47,143 bases of DNA from Variovorax paradoxus (lineage in GTDB: Bacteria > Pseudomonadota > Gammaproteobacteria > Burkholderiales > Burkholderiaceae_C), in NCBI RefSeq assembly GCF_018614915.1, contig NZ_JAGGNU010000037.1, positions 1 to 47,143 on the forward strand, written 5' to 3'. Both the position numbers and the translations under genes were made by a program. Positions 1-7,918 of this stretch are shown in pieces. How positions within the stretch are numbered: the first letter of the stretch is position 1; each line of letters begins with the position of its first letter. The notes beneath the pieces were generated by a model, which did not search any database, had not been told where the DNA came from, and worked only from the letters and a program-made list of their open reading frames with translations.

Positions 1-5
1 GCACT

Positions 6-1316
6 TCAGACTTGAGGCCGCCTCCCATAAATCAAATTGAAGCTTTGATTGAGATCGAACGTTTGCCAATACGTCGTGGCCGTCGGCCTGAACGCAAGCA
101 CTCCGGGCGTTGGAGGCACGGAAAACACGCTTGACATCGCCACCGGCCCGAGCGAACTGTTCAAGAATGTCTTCCACGAGGTCCAGCCGCTTCCCGTAAC
201 CCCTGGGTCCCAAGGCCAGTCAGCATACAGAGGATCGCCATTGCTCGCCTTCGCGCCGCCCATGATCGCCTTCAATGCGGTCTTTTGGGTGGCGCTCAGA
301 CAGCTTCCGTCAGGCGTTCCTCCCGCCGCGCACTGCGGGACATCCGTATCAGGGTTGAATGTCGTTTTGCATCGGGCGAGATCATTCACCATGCCGTCGG
401 CCGCACCGTCGAGCGCGTCGCACTTCGCGAGGATGCTCGACGAAACGAGGCCAAGATCCGCGGCAGAGAATGCCTTGGTAAGGTCTGCGTTGACCGTAGC
501 CAACTGTTGGTTTTCGAACATGTTCTCGACCGCAGCCTTGGGCAGGTTGAAGCCGGGGTCGCCAGCGATGATTCCGTCGAACTGATCTGCATATCTTGCC
601 GCCGCCTGCATGCCCGACTGGCCTCCTTTCGAGCAACCAGCGTAGTAGGAGCGGACCGGTGCTGTCCCGAAGTATTGGGTGACGATTTTCTTGGCGAGCG
701 GAGTCAGTGTTCCGAGCGCGTTATATCCATAGTCGACACGCGCTTGGGGGTCGAACCCGAAGCTTCCATCGAAAATGCTGGACGTACCGATGTGGCCGCC
801 GTCACTACTGACGACGGCGTATCCGAGCGTTAGTGCATTGGTTTTTCCTCCCATCGCGACCGTGCCCAATGGATCGCCTATGGCTCCGTCCAGACCAGCG
901 TCCCCAGAATAGAAGAATTTGCCGTTCCACCCTGCGTCAGGAAGGCGCACGTCAAATCCGATGGCATACGATTTGCCGTCGATGCCGACGCGTTTGTTGA
1001 TGCTTCCAGTGACTTTGCAATGTGCAGGATAGGAGGCGGCAGATCCCGAAGGGCCCTTCGCTGGCATTGAAGCCGCCGACTCGACGACAAGACCGGGCAG
1101 CGCGAGCGACTGTGAAGTCACAGCGGCGCAGTTCATGGCCACAGGCGGCGTCGGGGGAGTCGGTGTCGCCGGCGTCGGCGTCGGTGCGGCGGGTGTCGGC
1201 GTTGCGGCTGCCGGCAGCGCCGCATAGTTGCCGGAGCCGCCTCCGCCGCATCCTGCCGTCACGGCCACCGCCAAGAACGGTAGCAGGGCGGCGAGTGGGC
1301 TCAATCGTGGCGTCAT
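6..1316 (-). CDS. Tannase/feruloyl esterase family lipoprotein, C-terminally incomplete
   Basis: An alpha/beta hydrolase of the tannase/feruloyl esterase family, expected to cleave aromatic esters outside the cytoplasm. The start at 1316 is chosen because an AAAGGAG box lies 6 nt upstream and a lipoprotein signal ending in TAGC-GGGG follows directly; the frame is open to 1454 but that extension lacks a signal. A Gly run and a Pro/Thr/Ala-rich linker precede the hydrolase domain. The nucleophile is Ser229 in GCSKGG. The reading frame stops at 6-8 after 436 aa, whereas the two relatives in this window have 537 and 630 aa; the region that should hold the catalytic His is missing. Dropping one G of the GGG just before the end would keep the frame open to the window edge, so a frameshift or sequencing error is possible. 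A strong dyad lies at 1394-1416 in its promoter. Confidence 0.85.
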   Translation of the reverse strand: MTPRLSPLAALLPFLAVAVTAGCGGGGSGNYAALPAAATPTPAAPTPTPATPTPPTPPVAMNCAAVTSQSLALPGLVVESAASMPAKGPSGSAASYPAHCKVTGSINKRVGIDGKSYAIGFDVRLPDAGWNGKFFYSGDAGLDGAIGDPLGTVAMGGKTNALTLGYAVVSSDGGHIGTSSIFDGSFGFDPQARVDYGYNALGTLTPLAKKIVTQYFGTAPVRSYYAGCSKGGQSGMQAAARYADQFDGIIAGDPGFNLPKAAVENMFENQQLATVNADLTKAFSAADLGLVSSSILAKCDALDGAADGMVNDLARCKTTFNPDTDVPQCAAGGTPDGSCLSATQKTALKAIMGGAKASNGDPLYADWPWDPGVTGSGWTSWKTFLNSSLGPVAMSSVFSVPPTPGVLAFRPTATTYWQTFDLNQSFNLIYGRRPQV

Positions 1317-1370
1317 CTTTGTCTCCTTTTGTTGTGAACTGACCGCAGAGTACAAAGATGAGAATCGATA

Positions 1371-1416
1371 CTCAATCGCCGTAGTCGGGGACGCGGTATC
1401 TGCGGGAACGATACCG
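1371..1416 (-). promoter_or_regulatory. Operator/promoter element CGGTATC-N9-GATACCG upstream of the tannase-like gene
   Basis: A perfect 7-bp-arm dyad, CGGTATC-N9-GATACCG (1394-1416), satisfies the LysR T-N11-A rule. Read on the minus strand, ATACC is followed 18 nt later by ATTGAG, a weak match to the TTTTAC found at this spacing at four other genes of the window. The start codon is at 1316. The factor that binds is unknown. Confidence 0.5.
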
Positions 1417-1459
1417 ATTCGCCGGCGTGCTGGGACCGTCCATGTGAAGCGCATTCGTG

Positions 1460-1668
1460 GCTATCGCGAACGGGCAAAGCCAGCGGCAGGGCCGGCTTCA
1501 CGTCCGATTTGAATCGTTGCCCGTGCAGGCGTTCGACCATCTACGACCCGAAACAGGGTCTCGCCGAAACAGGGTCTCGCTGCAAGCGTTATCTCAGCAG
1601 TTGCCTTTGCGACACATCGAACTGGTGATGCAGTACTCGCCGAGCATGTCCATGAATTCTGGCTGGCG
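1460..1668 (-). pseudogene. Remnant of an IS3-family transposase (integrase-core C-terminal part)
   Basis: Reading the minus strand in changing frames gives EFMDMLGEYCITSS, then MCRKGNC-stop-DNACSETLF, then VERLHGQRF. These are the hallmark strings of the IS3-family OrfB catalytic core (GNCWDNA..E.LF..KVERLHGQRF), with the Trp codon turned into TGA, the frame broken after ETLF, and Leu-Lys replaced by stop-Met. A 16-bp perfect tandem duplication (1548-1563 and 1564-1579) sits in the break. Neither end of the insertion sequence nor its first open reading frame can be recognised, so this is a dead internal fragment. Confidence 0.7.
1548..1579. repeat. 16-bp perfect tandem duplication inside the IS3 remnant
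   Basis: The unit ccgaaacagggtctcg occurs twice head to tail. Sixteen bases shift the frame by one, so the duplication alone would inactivate the transposase reading frame. Confidence 0.9.
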
Positions 1669-1706
1669 AATAGCGACCCCCTCAGGCTCATTGCCGGTCG
1701 CTGTAG

Positions 1707-1958
1707 CCCCCTCAGGTGATCGCGCGCTTCCTGCGGAAAGTCACGGACCATGCTGGCCTGCTGCCAAACCTCGACGTGGCGCTGGCCGCCTTGGTTGCGC
1801 ACCATAGGTTGCCAACCGATGCGGCATTCGGCCTGTTCGCAACCGCACGCAGCGTCGGAATGCTGGCAAACGCCTTGGAGCAACTGGGTGGAACGCAAGT
1901 GATTCGACCCCGAGGCCGCTACGTTGGCGAGATGCCCCAAACCTTGCAGAAAACTTGA
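1707..1958 (+). pseudogene. Orphan C-terminal fragment of a citrate synthase family gene
   Basis: The translation contains LPNLDVALAALVAHHRLP, then FGLFATARSVGMLANALEQ, then VIRPRGRYVG. This is the typical end of citrate synthase and citryl-CoA lyase-like proteins (N-D-x-A-LAAL, LFA-x-R-x-G-x-x-AHALEQ, IRPRxxYxG). Only about 80 codons remain; an in-frame stop at 1704-1706 cuts it off upstream, and the catalytic His and most of the fold are absent. The decimer CCCCCTCAGG occurs at 1677-1686 and again at 1707-1716, exactly where homology starts, which could mark a deletion junction. Confidence 0.65.
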
Positions 1959-1982
1959 AGGAGCGCGCGCCCCCGAAGCAGG

Positions 1983-2903
1983 TCAATTCTGATCCTGGTT
2001 GCCCAAGCTATGAAAGAAGCCCGCCGCTTGCAGATTGCGCTTTGAAATATCAAGGATGCGGGCGGTGGTGTCGCTGCGGTGGTGGGCGAGGTAGGAGAAG
2101 TAGTAGGACACGGGCGGCACTTCGGGATTGGCCCTAAGCACCTTGATCGCATTGGCGGCGACGTAGGGGCGCGCGAAGGAGGCCGGCAGCACCGCGATGG
2201 CATGGCCGGATACGACCAGCGAGACCATGAGCGACAGCGAGTTGCACCCGCTGTAGTCCTCGAAGGCATAGCCGTCGGAGGCAAGCCAGCGCGATGCGGA
2301 CGCATGCAGCGTCGATGGCGGCGCATTGGACACGATGCGGTGGTTCAGCGCATGCGCCGGGAGGAAGTCGCCATCGGGCACGATGAGATCGACAGGCGCC
2401 ACCCACTGGTGCTCCGTGAGGCCGATGAACTGGCTGGTCACGTCTGGCTGCGTGCTCTGGCCGGTGTGCAGAGCAGCGTCGAGTTCATGGCTGTTGATCT
2501 TCTCCAGCAGCTGCACACCGCCGCCAACCGTCAGGTCGACGCGCAGCGCGGGGTAGCTTTCCTTGATGTCCTTGAGGATCTGCGGCATGCCCACGCTGGC
2601 GCAGGACTCGTCCACACCGATCCGGATCAGGCCGGTGATGGTGCGCCGCAGGTCCAGCCGTGCCATCTCCTGGGCCGAGGACATGACGCGCTCCGCGTAC
2701 ACGAGTACGTTGCGGCCCAACTCGGTCACCGCCAGGCGCTGGCTGTGCCGCTCGAACAGCTGGATGCCCAGCTCCTCCTCCAGGTCCCGGATGCGATGGG
2801 ACACCGCCGGCTGTGTCAGATGGAGGTGCCGCGCCGCTGCGTGCACGGTGCCGAGGCGGGCAGTCCACACGAAGGCCTCGAGCTGGTGCAGTGTGAATCT
2901 CAT
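1983..2903 (-). CDS. LysR-type transcriptional regulator
   Basis: At 306 aa this has the usual length of the LysR family. The N-terminal winged helix-turn-helix (about residues 1-60, with the AARHLHLTQPAVSHRIRDLE recognition region) is followed by a LysR substrate-binding domain (about 90-290). It is transcribed away from the RraA-amidase-Bug operon that starts at 3004, with a 100-bp intergenic region, so it probably controls that operon in response to an imported acid or amide. A candidate operator lies at 2937-2952. The co-inducer cannot be read from the sequence. Confidence 0.93.
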   Translation of the reverse strand: MRFTLHQLEAFVWTARLGTVHAAARHLHLTQPAVSHRIRDLEEELGIQLFERHSQRLAVTELGRNVLVYAERVMSSAQEMARLDLRRTITGLIRIGVDESCASVGMPQILKDIKESYPALRVDLTVGGGVQLLEKINSHELDAALHTGQSTQPDVTSQFIGLTEHQWVAPVDLIVPDGDFLPAHALNHRIVSNAPPSTLHASASRWLASDGYAFEDYSGCNSLSLMVSLVVSGHAIAVLPASFARPYVAANAIKVLRANPEVPPVSYYFSYLAHHRSDTTARILDISKRNLQAAGFFHSLGNQDQN

Positions 2904-2936
2904 TGATTAGGAATCCGAATTAACGACGCTCAGAAT

Positions 2937-2952
2937 TTCTCAGTATCCAGAA
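2937..2952. promoter_or_regulatory. Candidate LysR operator in the divergent 1983/3004 promoter region
   Basis: TTCT-N8-AGAA forms a small dyad that contains two T-N11-A spacings and lies midway between two divergent starts. The arms are short, so this is only a candidate. Confidence 0.3.
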
Positions 2953-3003
2953 TGGCGGTGCTTTCCTAAGATTTCTGTCATTCGACAAGGACGATATACG
3001 CAA

Positions 3004-3672
3004 ATGAATGGCATTGAACTGGGCCCCTTGCCGGCGCCGTGCGACCCGGCACTCCTCGCAGCACTTCGCGAGGCAGAGCTCGCGACCATCGGACACTTTC
3101 ACGACCGGGGATTCCTGCACCGCAGGATCTGGGCAGTGGCCGGCGCCAGGCGGACGGCCGGCGTTGCCGTCACCGTGCGCTGCGAAGGCATCGACGGTTC
3201 CATCCTGCATCACGCACTTGGGCAACTCAGGCCCGGGGACTTGCTGGTAATCGACCGTGCGGGCGATGACGAGGTGGCCTGCCTGGGCGGCGCCAGCGCG
3301 CTGGCTGCGCAACTGCGCGGTGCCGTGGGCGTCGTGGTGGATGGCTGCGTGACCGATATCAATGATCTGCGCGAGATCGGGCTGCCGGTCTGGGCGCGAG
3401 GCCTGAGTGCGCGCACCACCCGCAGCGATGGCGCGGTGGGCAGCTTTTGCCGGCCGGTGGAATGCGGCGGCGTGCAGGTCCACGCGGGTGACCTCGTGCT
3501 GGCGGACGAAAACGGCATCCTGGTCATGTCGCCGCACGAAGCGCGGAGCCTGGCCGACAAGGCCATCGACATGCAGCAGGCCGAGCAAGCCACTCTCAGC
3601 CGGCTTCGCGCGGGCGAGACCTACCCTGAGATCCTGGGCACGGTGCTGCGCGGTGAGGAGGTGCTGGCATGA
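3004..3672 (+). CDS. RraA / HMG-CHA aldolase family protein
   Basis: The 222-aa protein has the RraA fold signature: a central VVDGCVTD stretch and a GDLVLADENGILVM strand near the C-terminus. Family members are either RNase E inhibitors or divalent-metal aldolases acting on 4-hydroxy-2-oxo acids such as 4-carboxy-4-hydroxy-2-oxoadipate; a catabolic operon favours the latter role. The usual DG-x-(V/I)-R-D motif reads DGCVTD here, so the substrate-binding Arg of the aldolases is replaced by Thr. An AAGGA box lies about 10 nt upstream of the start. The stop overlaps the amidase start by 4 nt (ATGA). Confidence 0.82.
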   Translation: MNGIELGPLPAPCDPALLAALREAELATIGHFHDRGFLHRRIWAVAGARRTAGVAVTVRCEGIDGSILHHALGQLRPGDLLVIDRAGDDEVACLGGASALAAQLRGAVGVVVDGCVTDINDLREIGLPVWARGLSARTTRSDGAVGSFCRPVECGGVQVHAGDLVLADENGILVMSPHEARSLADKAIDMQQAEQATLSRLRAGETYPEILGTVLRGEEVLA

Positions 3673-5045
3673 ACACGAAGAAGCAGACCATGCCTGCCGT
3701 CTTCCCGCCAATCGCGGAACTGGCGCACGCCCTTCGCTCGGGAGAGACCAATTCCACGACGCTCACCCGCGAGTGCCTGCGCCGCATCGCAGCGCATGAC
3801 GGCCACTTCCATAGCTTCATCAAGGTCTACGAGCAGGAAGCGCTCGCCGCAGCCGGGCAGGCGGACCAGGAGATAGCCGCGGGTCGCTGGCGCGGTGCGC
3901 TCCACGGGATCCCGGTGGCCCTGAAGGATCTGGTCGATGTCCGGGGCAAGCCCACCACGGCGGGGTCGCCGCTGCTGCAGGCGAACATCGCCCGCCACAA
4001 TGCGGCGATCGTGGAGCGCATCCGTGCCGCTGGCGGCATCATCATCGGCAAGACGCACATGGTGCAGTTCGCACTGGGCGCCTGGGGCACCAATGCGCAC
4101 ATGGGCACGCCCCGCAACCCGGCCGGCGGTGCCGACGACATCCTCGTGCCTGGCGGCTCCAGCAGCGGGTCGGCCGTGGCCTTGGCGGCGCATCTGGTGC
4201 CCTGGGCAGTAGGGTCCGACACGGGCGGATCCGTTCGCGTGCCTGCAGCCTTCTGTGGCATCGTGGGCTTCAAGCCCACCATCGATGCCCTGCCGCGCGC
4301 AGGCGTCTACGCACTCAGCGAGACGCTGGACAGCCTCGGTGTGTTGACTTCGTCGGTCGACGACGCATTGCAGTGCGCCAAGGCGCTTCGCCTCGACGTC
4401 GCTGCGTCCGAGCCGGTGGGCAAGCGCATCGGTTGTCTGGAGGCCGACGAACTGGCGCCGCTGGAGCCGGCGGCGGCGCGGTGCCTCGAGCGCAATCTCC
4501 AGGCCCTGGAGCGCGCGGGCTTCACGCTGGTTCCCTTCAGGTTCCCCGCGGCACTGGCGGCCTTCAAGGAGGTCACCAACGCCATCATGATTGCTGAAGG
4601 CGCCGCGGTGAACGACCGCTTCCTGGACGATCCCTCGCTGCCGATCGATCCGTCGGTGCGCGCGCGGCTCATTGCCGCCCGTTCGACCACCGTGGTGCAG
4701 TATCTGCAGGCCCGCGATACTGCTGCCCGCTGGCAGCAGCAGTTTGCCGACGAGATGACGCGGCTCGAGTTGAGCGCGATCGCCATGCCGGTGACCCCCG
4801 GACCGGCCCCGCGGATCGAGGACGTGGACCACAACCTGGCGCCGGTGCATTTCACGCGCCCGGTCAACTTCCTCTCCCTGTGCGGCATTTCTCTGCCGGC
4901 CGGTGAGGACGATCAGGCCCGCCCGATCGGACTGCAGCTGGTCGGCCAGGCAGGCCAGGACTTCGCATTGCTGGCCGTGGCGGCGCAGGCCGAGGCTGCG
5001 CTGCGCCCCGGACTCGCCGCGAACAAGGAGCGCGCTCATGCTTAG
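3669..5045 (+). CDS. Amidase signature family hydrolase
   Basis: A 458-aa amidase-signature enzyme that hydrolyses C-N amide bonds, predicted cytoplasmic. The Ser-cisSer-Lys triad is visible: Lys86 in ALKDLVD, the cis-Ser in GGSSSGS (164-168) and the nucleophile Ser188 in GSDTGGS. The length fits GatA-like catabolic amidases. It overlaps the upstream RraA-like gene by 4 nt and the downstream Bug gene by 8 nt, so the three are translationally coupled. GatA itself is unlikely because no gatB or gatC is present. The substrate is presumably a carboxylate or amide delivered through the neighbouring Bug receptors (inference). Confidence 0.93.
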   Translation: MNTKKQTMPAVFPPIAELAHALRSGETNSTTLTRECLRRIAAHDGHFHSFIKVYEQEALAAAGQADQEIAAGRWRGALHGIPVALKDLVDVRGKPTTAGSPLLQANIARHNAAIVERIRAAGGIIIGKTHMVQFALGAWGTNAHMGTPRNPAGGADDILVPGGSSSGSAVALAAHLVPWAVGSDTGGSVRVPAAFCGIVGFKPTIDALPRAGVYALSETLDSLGVLTSSVDDALQCAKALRLDVAASEPVGKRIGCLEADELAPLEPAAARCLERNLQALERAGFTLVPFRFPAALAAFKEVTNAIMIAEGAAVNDRFLDDPSLPIDPSVRARLIAARSTTVVQYLQARDTAARWQQQFADEMTRLELSAIAMPVTPGPAPRIEDVDHNLAPVHFTRPVNFLSLCGISLPAGEDDQARPIGLQLVGQAGQDFALLAVAAQAEAALRPGLAANKERAHA

Positions 5046-5994
5046 GAAAGTGCTTACCCTGCTGCTGGCCTGCAGCGCACAGCTTGCCCTGGCCCAGGAC
5101 TACCCCATCAAGCCGGTGAAACTCATCGTGCCCTTTCCGCCGGGTGGCAGCGTGGACCTGGTGGCCCGCCTGGTTGGCAAGAGCCTGCAGGACACGCTGA
5201 AGCAACCGTTCGTAGTGGACAACAAGCCGGGCGCATCGGGAAACATCGGTGCGGCCTACGTCGCCAACTCGGCACCTGACGGCTACACGCTCCTGGTGGG
5301 CAGTGCAGGCGTGTTCGCTGCCAACCAGTTCCTCTACGCCAACCCGCCCTTCGATCCGCAGAAGGCCTTCGCGCCCATCATGCGGATCGTGGACCAGCCC
5401 AACATCCTCGTAGTGAGCCCGCAGTCGCCGGCACACAGCGTCAAGGAACTGATCGCGATGGCGAAGGCGCGGCCGGGCAAGGTCAGTTTCGGCAGTGCCA
5501 GCGTGGGCTCGGCCCAGCACTTTGCGACGGAGATCTTCATGCAGCAGGCCGGCGTCGAAATGCTGCATGTGCCCTACAAGGGCGGGGCCCCGGCGCTCAC
5601 CGACCTGATGGGCGGACAGATCGACATGCTGTTCGACACCTCGCCAACCGCGCTGCCCTACGTCAAGAGCAGCAAGTTGCGCGCGCTGGCCATCACCAGC
5701 GGACAGCGCTCGTCCCTTCTGCCAGATGTGCCCACCATGAAGGAAGCCGGCCTGTCGGCCTTCGAGGTGGTGACCTGGACCGGCATCGCGGCGCCCGCGG
5801 GCACCCCCAAGCAGGTCATCGACAAGATCAACGCGGCCATCAAGACCGCGCTGCGCGGCGAACTGAGCCGCCAGTTGGCCGAGACTTCACTCATTCCCGT
5901 GGGTGACTCGCCCGAGGCCTTCCGTGAGTTCATCCGCAAGGACGTCCAGAGCTACGAGGCGCTGGTCAAGTCAGCCGGCATCACGCCGCAGTAG
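5038..5994 (+). CDS. Bug-type tripartite tricarboxylate transporter receptor (first of five)
   Basis: A periplasmic solute-binding protein of the Bug/TctC family, 318 aa. The start at 5038 gives an N-terminal signal peptide ending in ALAQ, followed by the family opening YPIKPVKLIVPFPPGGSVD. Later landmarks are NKPGASGNIG, APDGYTLL, HVPYKGGAPALTDLMGGQ and LLPDVPTM. An open frame continues upstream to 4903 inside the amidase gene, but it has no signal sequence and was rejected. The gene overlaps the amidase stop by 8 nt. No TctA or TctB membrane gene is in the window, so the receptor must use a transporter encoded elsewhere or act as a sensor. Confidence 0.94.
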   Translation: MLRKVLTLLLACSAQLALAQDYPIKPVKLIVPFPPGGSVDLVARLVGKSLQDTLKQPFVVDNKPGASGNIGAAYVANSAPDGYTLLVGSAGVFAANQFLYANPPFDPQKAFAPIMRIVDQPNILVVSPQSPAHSVKELIAMAKARPGKVSFGSASVGSAQHFATEIFMQQAGVEMLHVPYKGGAPALTDLMGGQIDMLFDTSPTALPYVKSSKLRALAITSGQRSSLLPDVPTMKEAGLSAFEVVTWTGIAAPAGTPKQVIDKINAAIKTALRGELSRQLAETSLIPVGDSPEAFREFIRKDVQSYEALVKSAGITPQ

Positions 5995-6064
5995 GCGGCG
6001 ATCTCTTTATCCCTCCCTTGGCCCTCTGACCAGGGCGCGATCACTCCTGCTCGATTGGATGCAT

Positions 6065-7039
6065 ATGAAGACCGTACTGCTTTCCCTTTTCTCGGCCGCA
6101 TCGCTCCTGGTGTCCGGCGCAGCACTGGCCGGTGACTACCCGGACCGGCCCATCCGGATCATCGTCCCCTATCCGCCGGGCGGGGCCTCGGACGCGGTGA
6201 CGCGCCTGGTCGGCCAGCAGCTGTCGCAGCGCCTGAAGCAGCCTGTCGTCGTGGAGAACAAGCCAGGGGCCACCGAGCAGATCGGAGCGGGCTATGCCGC
6301 CAAGTCGGCACCCGACGGCTACACACTGCTGTTGGCTTCGACGGCTGGTTTGTCGGTGAACCCCACGCTCTACAAGGGCCGATTGCCCTACGACCCTGAA
6401 AACGACTTCGCACCGATCGCCATGGTCGTGACGCTGCCCAGCGTGGTCATGGTCAATCCCAAGCTGCCGGTGAATTCCTTCAATGAATTGACGGCCTACA
6501 TCAAGGCGTCGCCGACACCGGTGAGCTATGCCTCCAGCGGTGCGGGCAACCCCAGCCACCTCGGCATGGAGCTGTACAAGCGCGTGGCGGGCCTAGAGCT
6601 CACGCACATTCCGTACAAAGGCGGTGCGCCGGCGCTGCAGGACGTGATGTCGGGCCAGGTCCCGGTGATGATGGCGATCGGCCCCGAGTCCATGCCCATG
6701 GCGAAGGCCGGGAAGCTGAAGGCGCTCGCAATTACCACTGCCAAGGCGTCGCCCGCCTATCCCGGCCTGCCCACCGTCTCGGAAAGCAAGGGATTCGCCG
6801 GCTTCGAGCTGCTGCACTGGTTCGGCTTGCTGGCGCCGGCGCGCACGCCGGACGCGGTCATTTTCCTGCTCAACAAGAACGTCAACGAGATCCTGCGCGA
6901 TCCGGAGATGAAGGCCAAGCTGATGGACCTGGGCCTGGAGATCGAAGGCGGCACGCCTCAGAAGCTCGCCGACACGATGAAGAGAGACCGCCTGAAATGG
7001 GAGAAGGTCATCGTGGAAGCCAACATCCGGCTCGACTGA
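6065..7039 (+). CDS. Bug-type tripartite tricarboxylate transporter receptor (second)
   Basis: A 324-aa Bug/TctC-family periplasmic receptor with a signal peptide cut near GAALAGDYP and the family strings RPIRIIVPYPPGG, NKPGATEQIG, APDGYTLLL, HIPYKGGAPALQD and YPGLPTVSE. ATG codons at 6059 and 6065 are both possible; 6065 gives the more canonical signal. It follows the first Bug gene after about 70 nt and probably shares its transcript. Two different receptors in one operon suggest binding of two related ligands, or a substrate and a product (inference). Confidence 0.93.
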   Translation: MKTVLLSLFSAASLLVSGAALAGDYPDRPIRIIVPYPPGGASDAVTRLVGQQLSQRLKQPVVVENKPGATEQIGAGYAAKSAPDGYTLLLASTAGLSVNPTLYKGRLPYDPENDFAPIAMVVTLPSVVMVNPKLPVNSFNELTAYIKASPTPVSYASSGAGNPSHLGMELYKRVAGLELTHIPYKGGAPALQDVMSGQVPVMMAIGPESMPMAKAGKLKALAITTAKASPAYPGLPTVSESKGFAGFELLHWFGLLAPARTPDAVIFLLNKNVNEILRDPEMKAKLMDLGLEIEGGTPQKLADTMKRDRLKWEKVIVEANIRLD

Positions 7040-7055
7040 AGAGAGGGAAACTCAC

Positions 7056-7757
7056 ATGGTATTTGGTGGAACAGGCATCCTGATGTCCTCGATGCAGGTG
7101 CTTCCGGAAGAAGAGGACGACTTCAACCTGTGGTTCGACACGGAGCACCTGCCGGAGCGTGTGGCGATACCCGGCTTCCTGGAGGCACGGCGCTACGAGT
7201 CGTTGAGCTCGCCGGTGCGGTACCTGCAGATCTACAGCGCGGTGGATTTCGAGGCGCTGGACGGGGCAGCGTACCGGGCCGCGCTCGCAAACCAGACGCA
7301 ATGGTCCATTCATCACATCACCCGGTTCATCGAGCCGACACGGGTTGTTGGCCGGCTGGTGCTCAGCTGTGGACAGGCGCGCGGTGCTGCCGTCGTCTTG
7401 GTGCGTCTGCGGCCGAAGGAGGGCGCACGGATGGTGCCTGGCCTGCAGTCCTACTGCGGACTCATGGACGTGCCCGGCGTTGTCTCCGTTCATTTCGTGG
7501 AAGGCGATGCGCGGCTGTCCAAGCCGGTGACGATCGCCGGACCACATCCCGGCAGCGAAGACAGCTACGTCATCGTCGAGTGCGCAGGCGCCGACCTGGC
7601 CCAACGCATTGCCGGTCAACTTGAGAAGTCGGCCGGCAGCTATGGCGAACTGGTGGGCGCCGCGGTCTATCGCTTCCGCATGGACCTGAGTGCCGGCAGC
7701 CTTTCCCGGGGGGGTGAAGTTGACCCGATTTCGCGGACACCCGATCCTTATGGATGA
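7056..7757 (+). CDS. EthD-like dimeric alpha/beta-barrel protein
   Basis: The 233-aa protein appears to contain two ferredoxin-like alpha/beta-barrel repeats; the first opens with a D-F-N-x-W-(F/Y)-D-x-E-H-L-P-E-R motif (about residues 25-40) typical of EthD-related and DUF4286-like proteins found in degradation operons. The exact function is unknown. It lies 16 nt after the second Bug gene in the same direction. The last 18 or so codons (from about 7697, after RMDLS) look unlike the domain and run into the transposition module, so the native C-terminus was probably replaced at the insertion boundary. Confidence 0.75.
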   Translation: MVFGGTGILMSSMQVLPEEEDDFNLWFDTEHLPERVAIPGFLEARRYESLSSPVRYLQIYSAVDFEALDGAAYRAALANQTQWSIHHITRFIEPTRVVGRLVLSCGQARGAAVVLVRLRPKEGARMVPGLQSYCGLMDVPGVVSVHFVEGDARLSKPVTIAGPHPGSEDSYVIVECAGADLAQRIAGQLEKSAGSYGELVGAAVYRFRMDLSAGSLSRGGEVDPISRTPDPYG

Positions 7758-7918
7758 AGGAGTCCGATATGCCTACACCGAAGCCTGCGTCGACGTGGAT
7801 AGCGCCACCCGTACTGAACGGAAAGGCGCCGCTCGCCAGTACGGCAGCGGCCTTGCCGACATCTTGAGCCTCCCCCTCAAGCTGTTGACCGACGAGTTTG
7901 TCTTGAATCAGCTCATGC

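Noticed and set aside
3621..5039. 472-codon open frame on the minus strand
   Set aside because: Antisense to the amidase gene, whose catalytic motifs are unambiguous; composition is that of a shadow frame.
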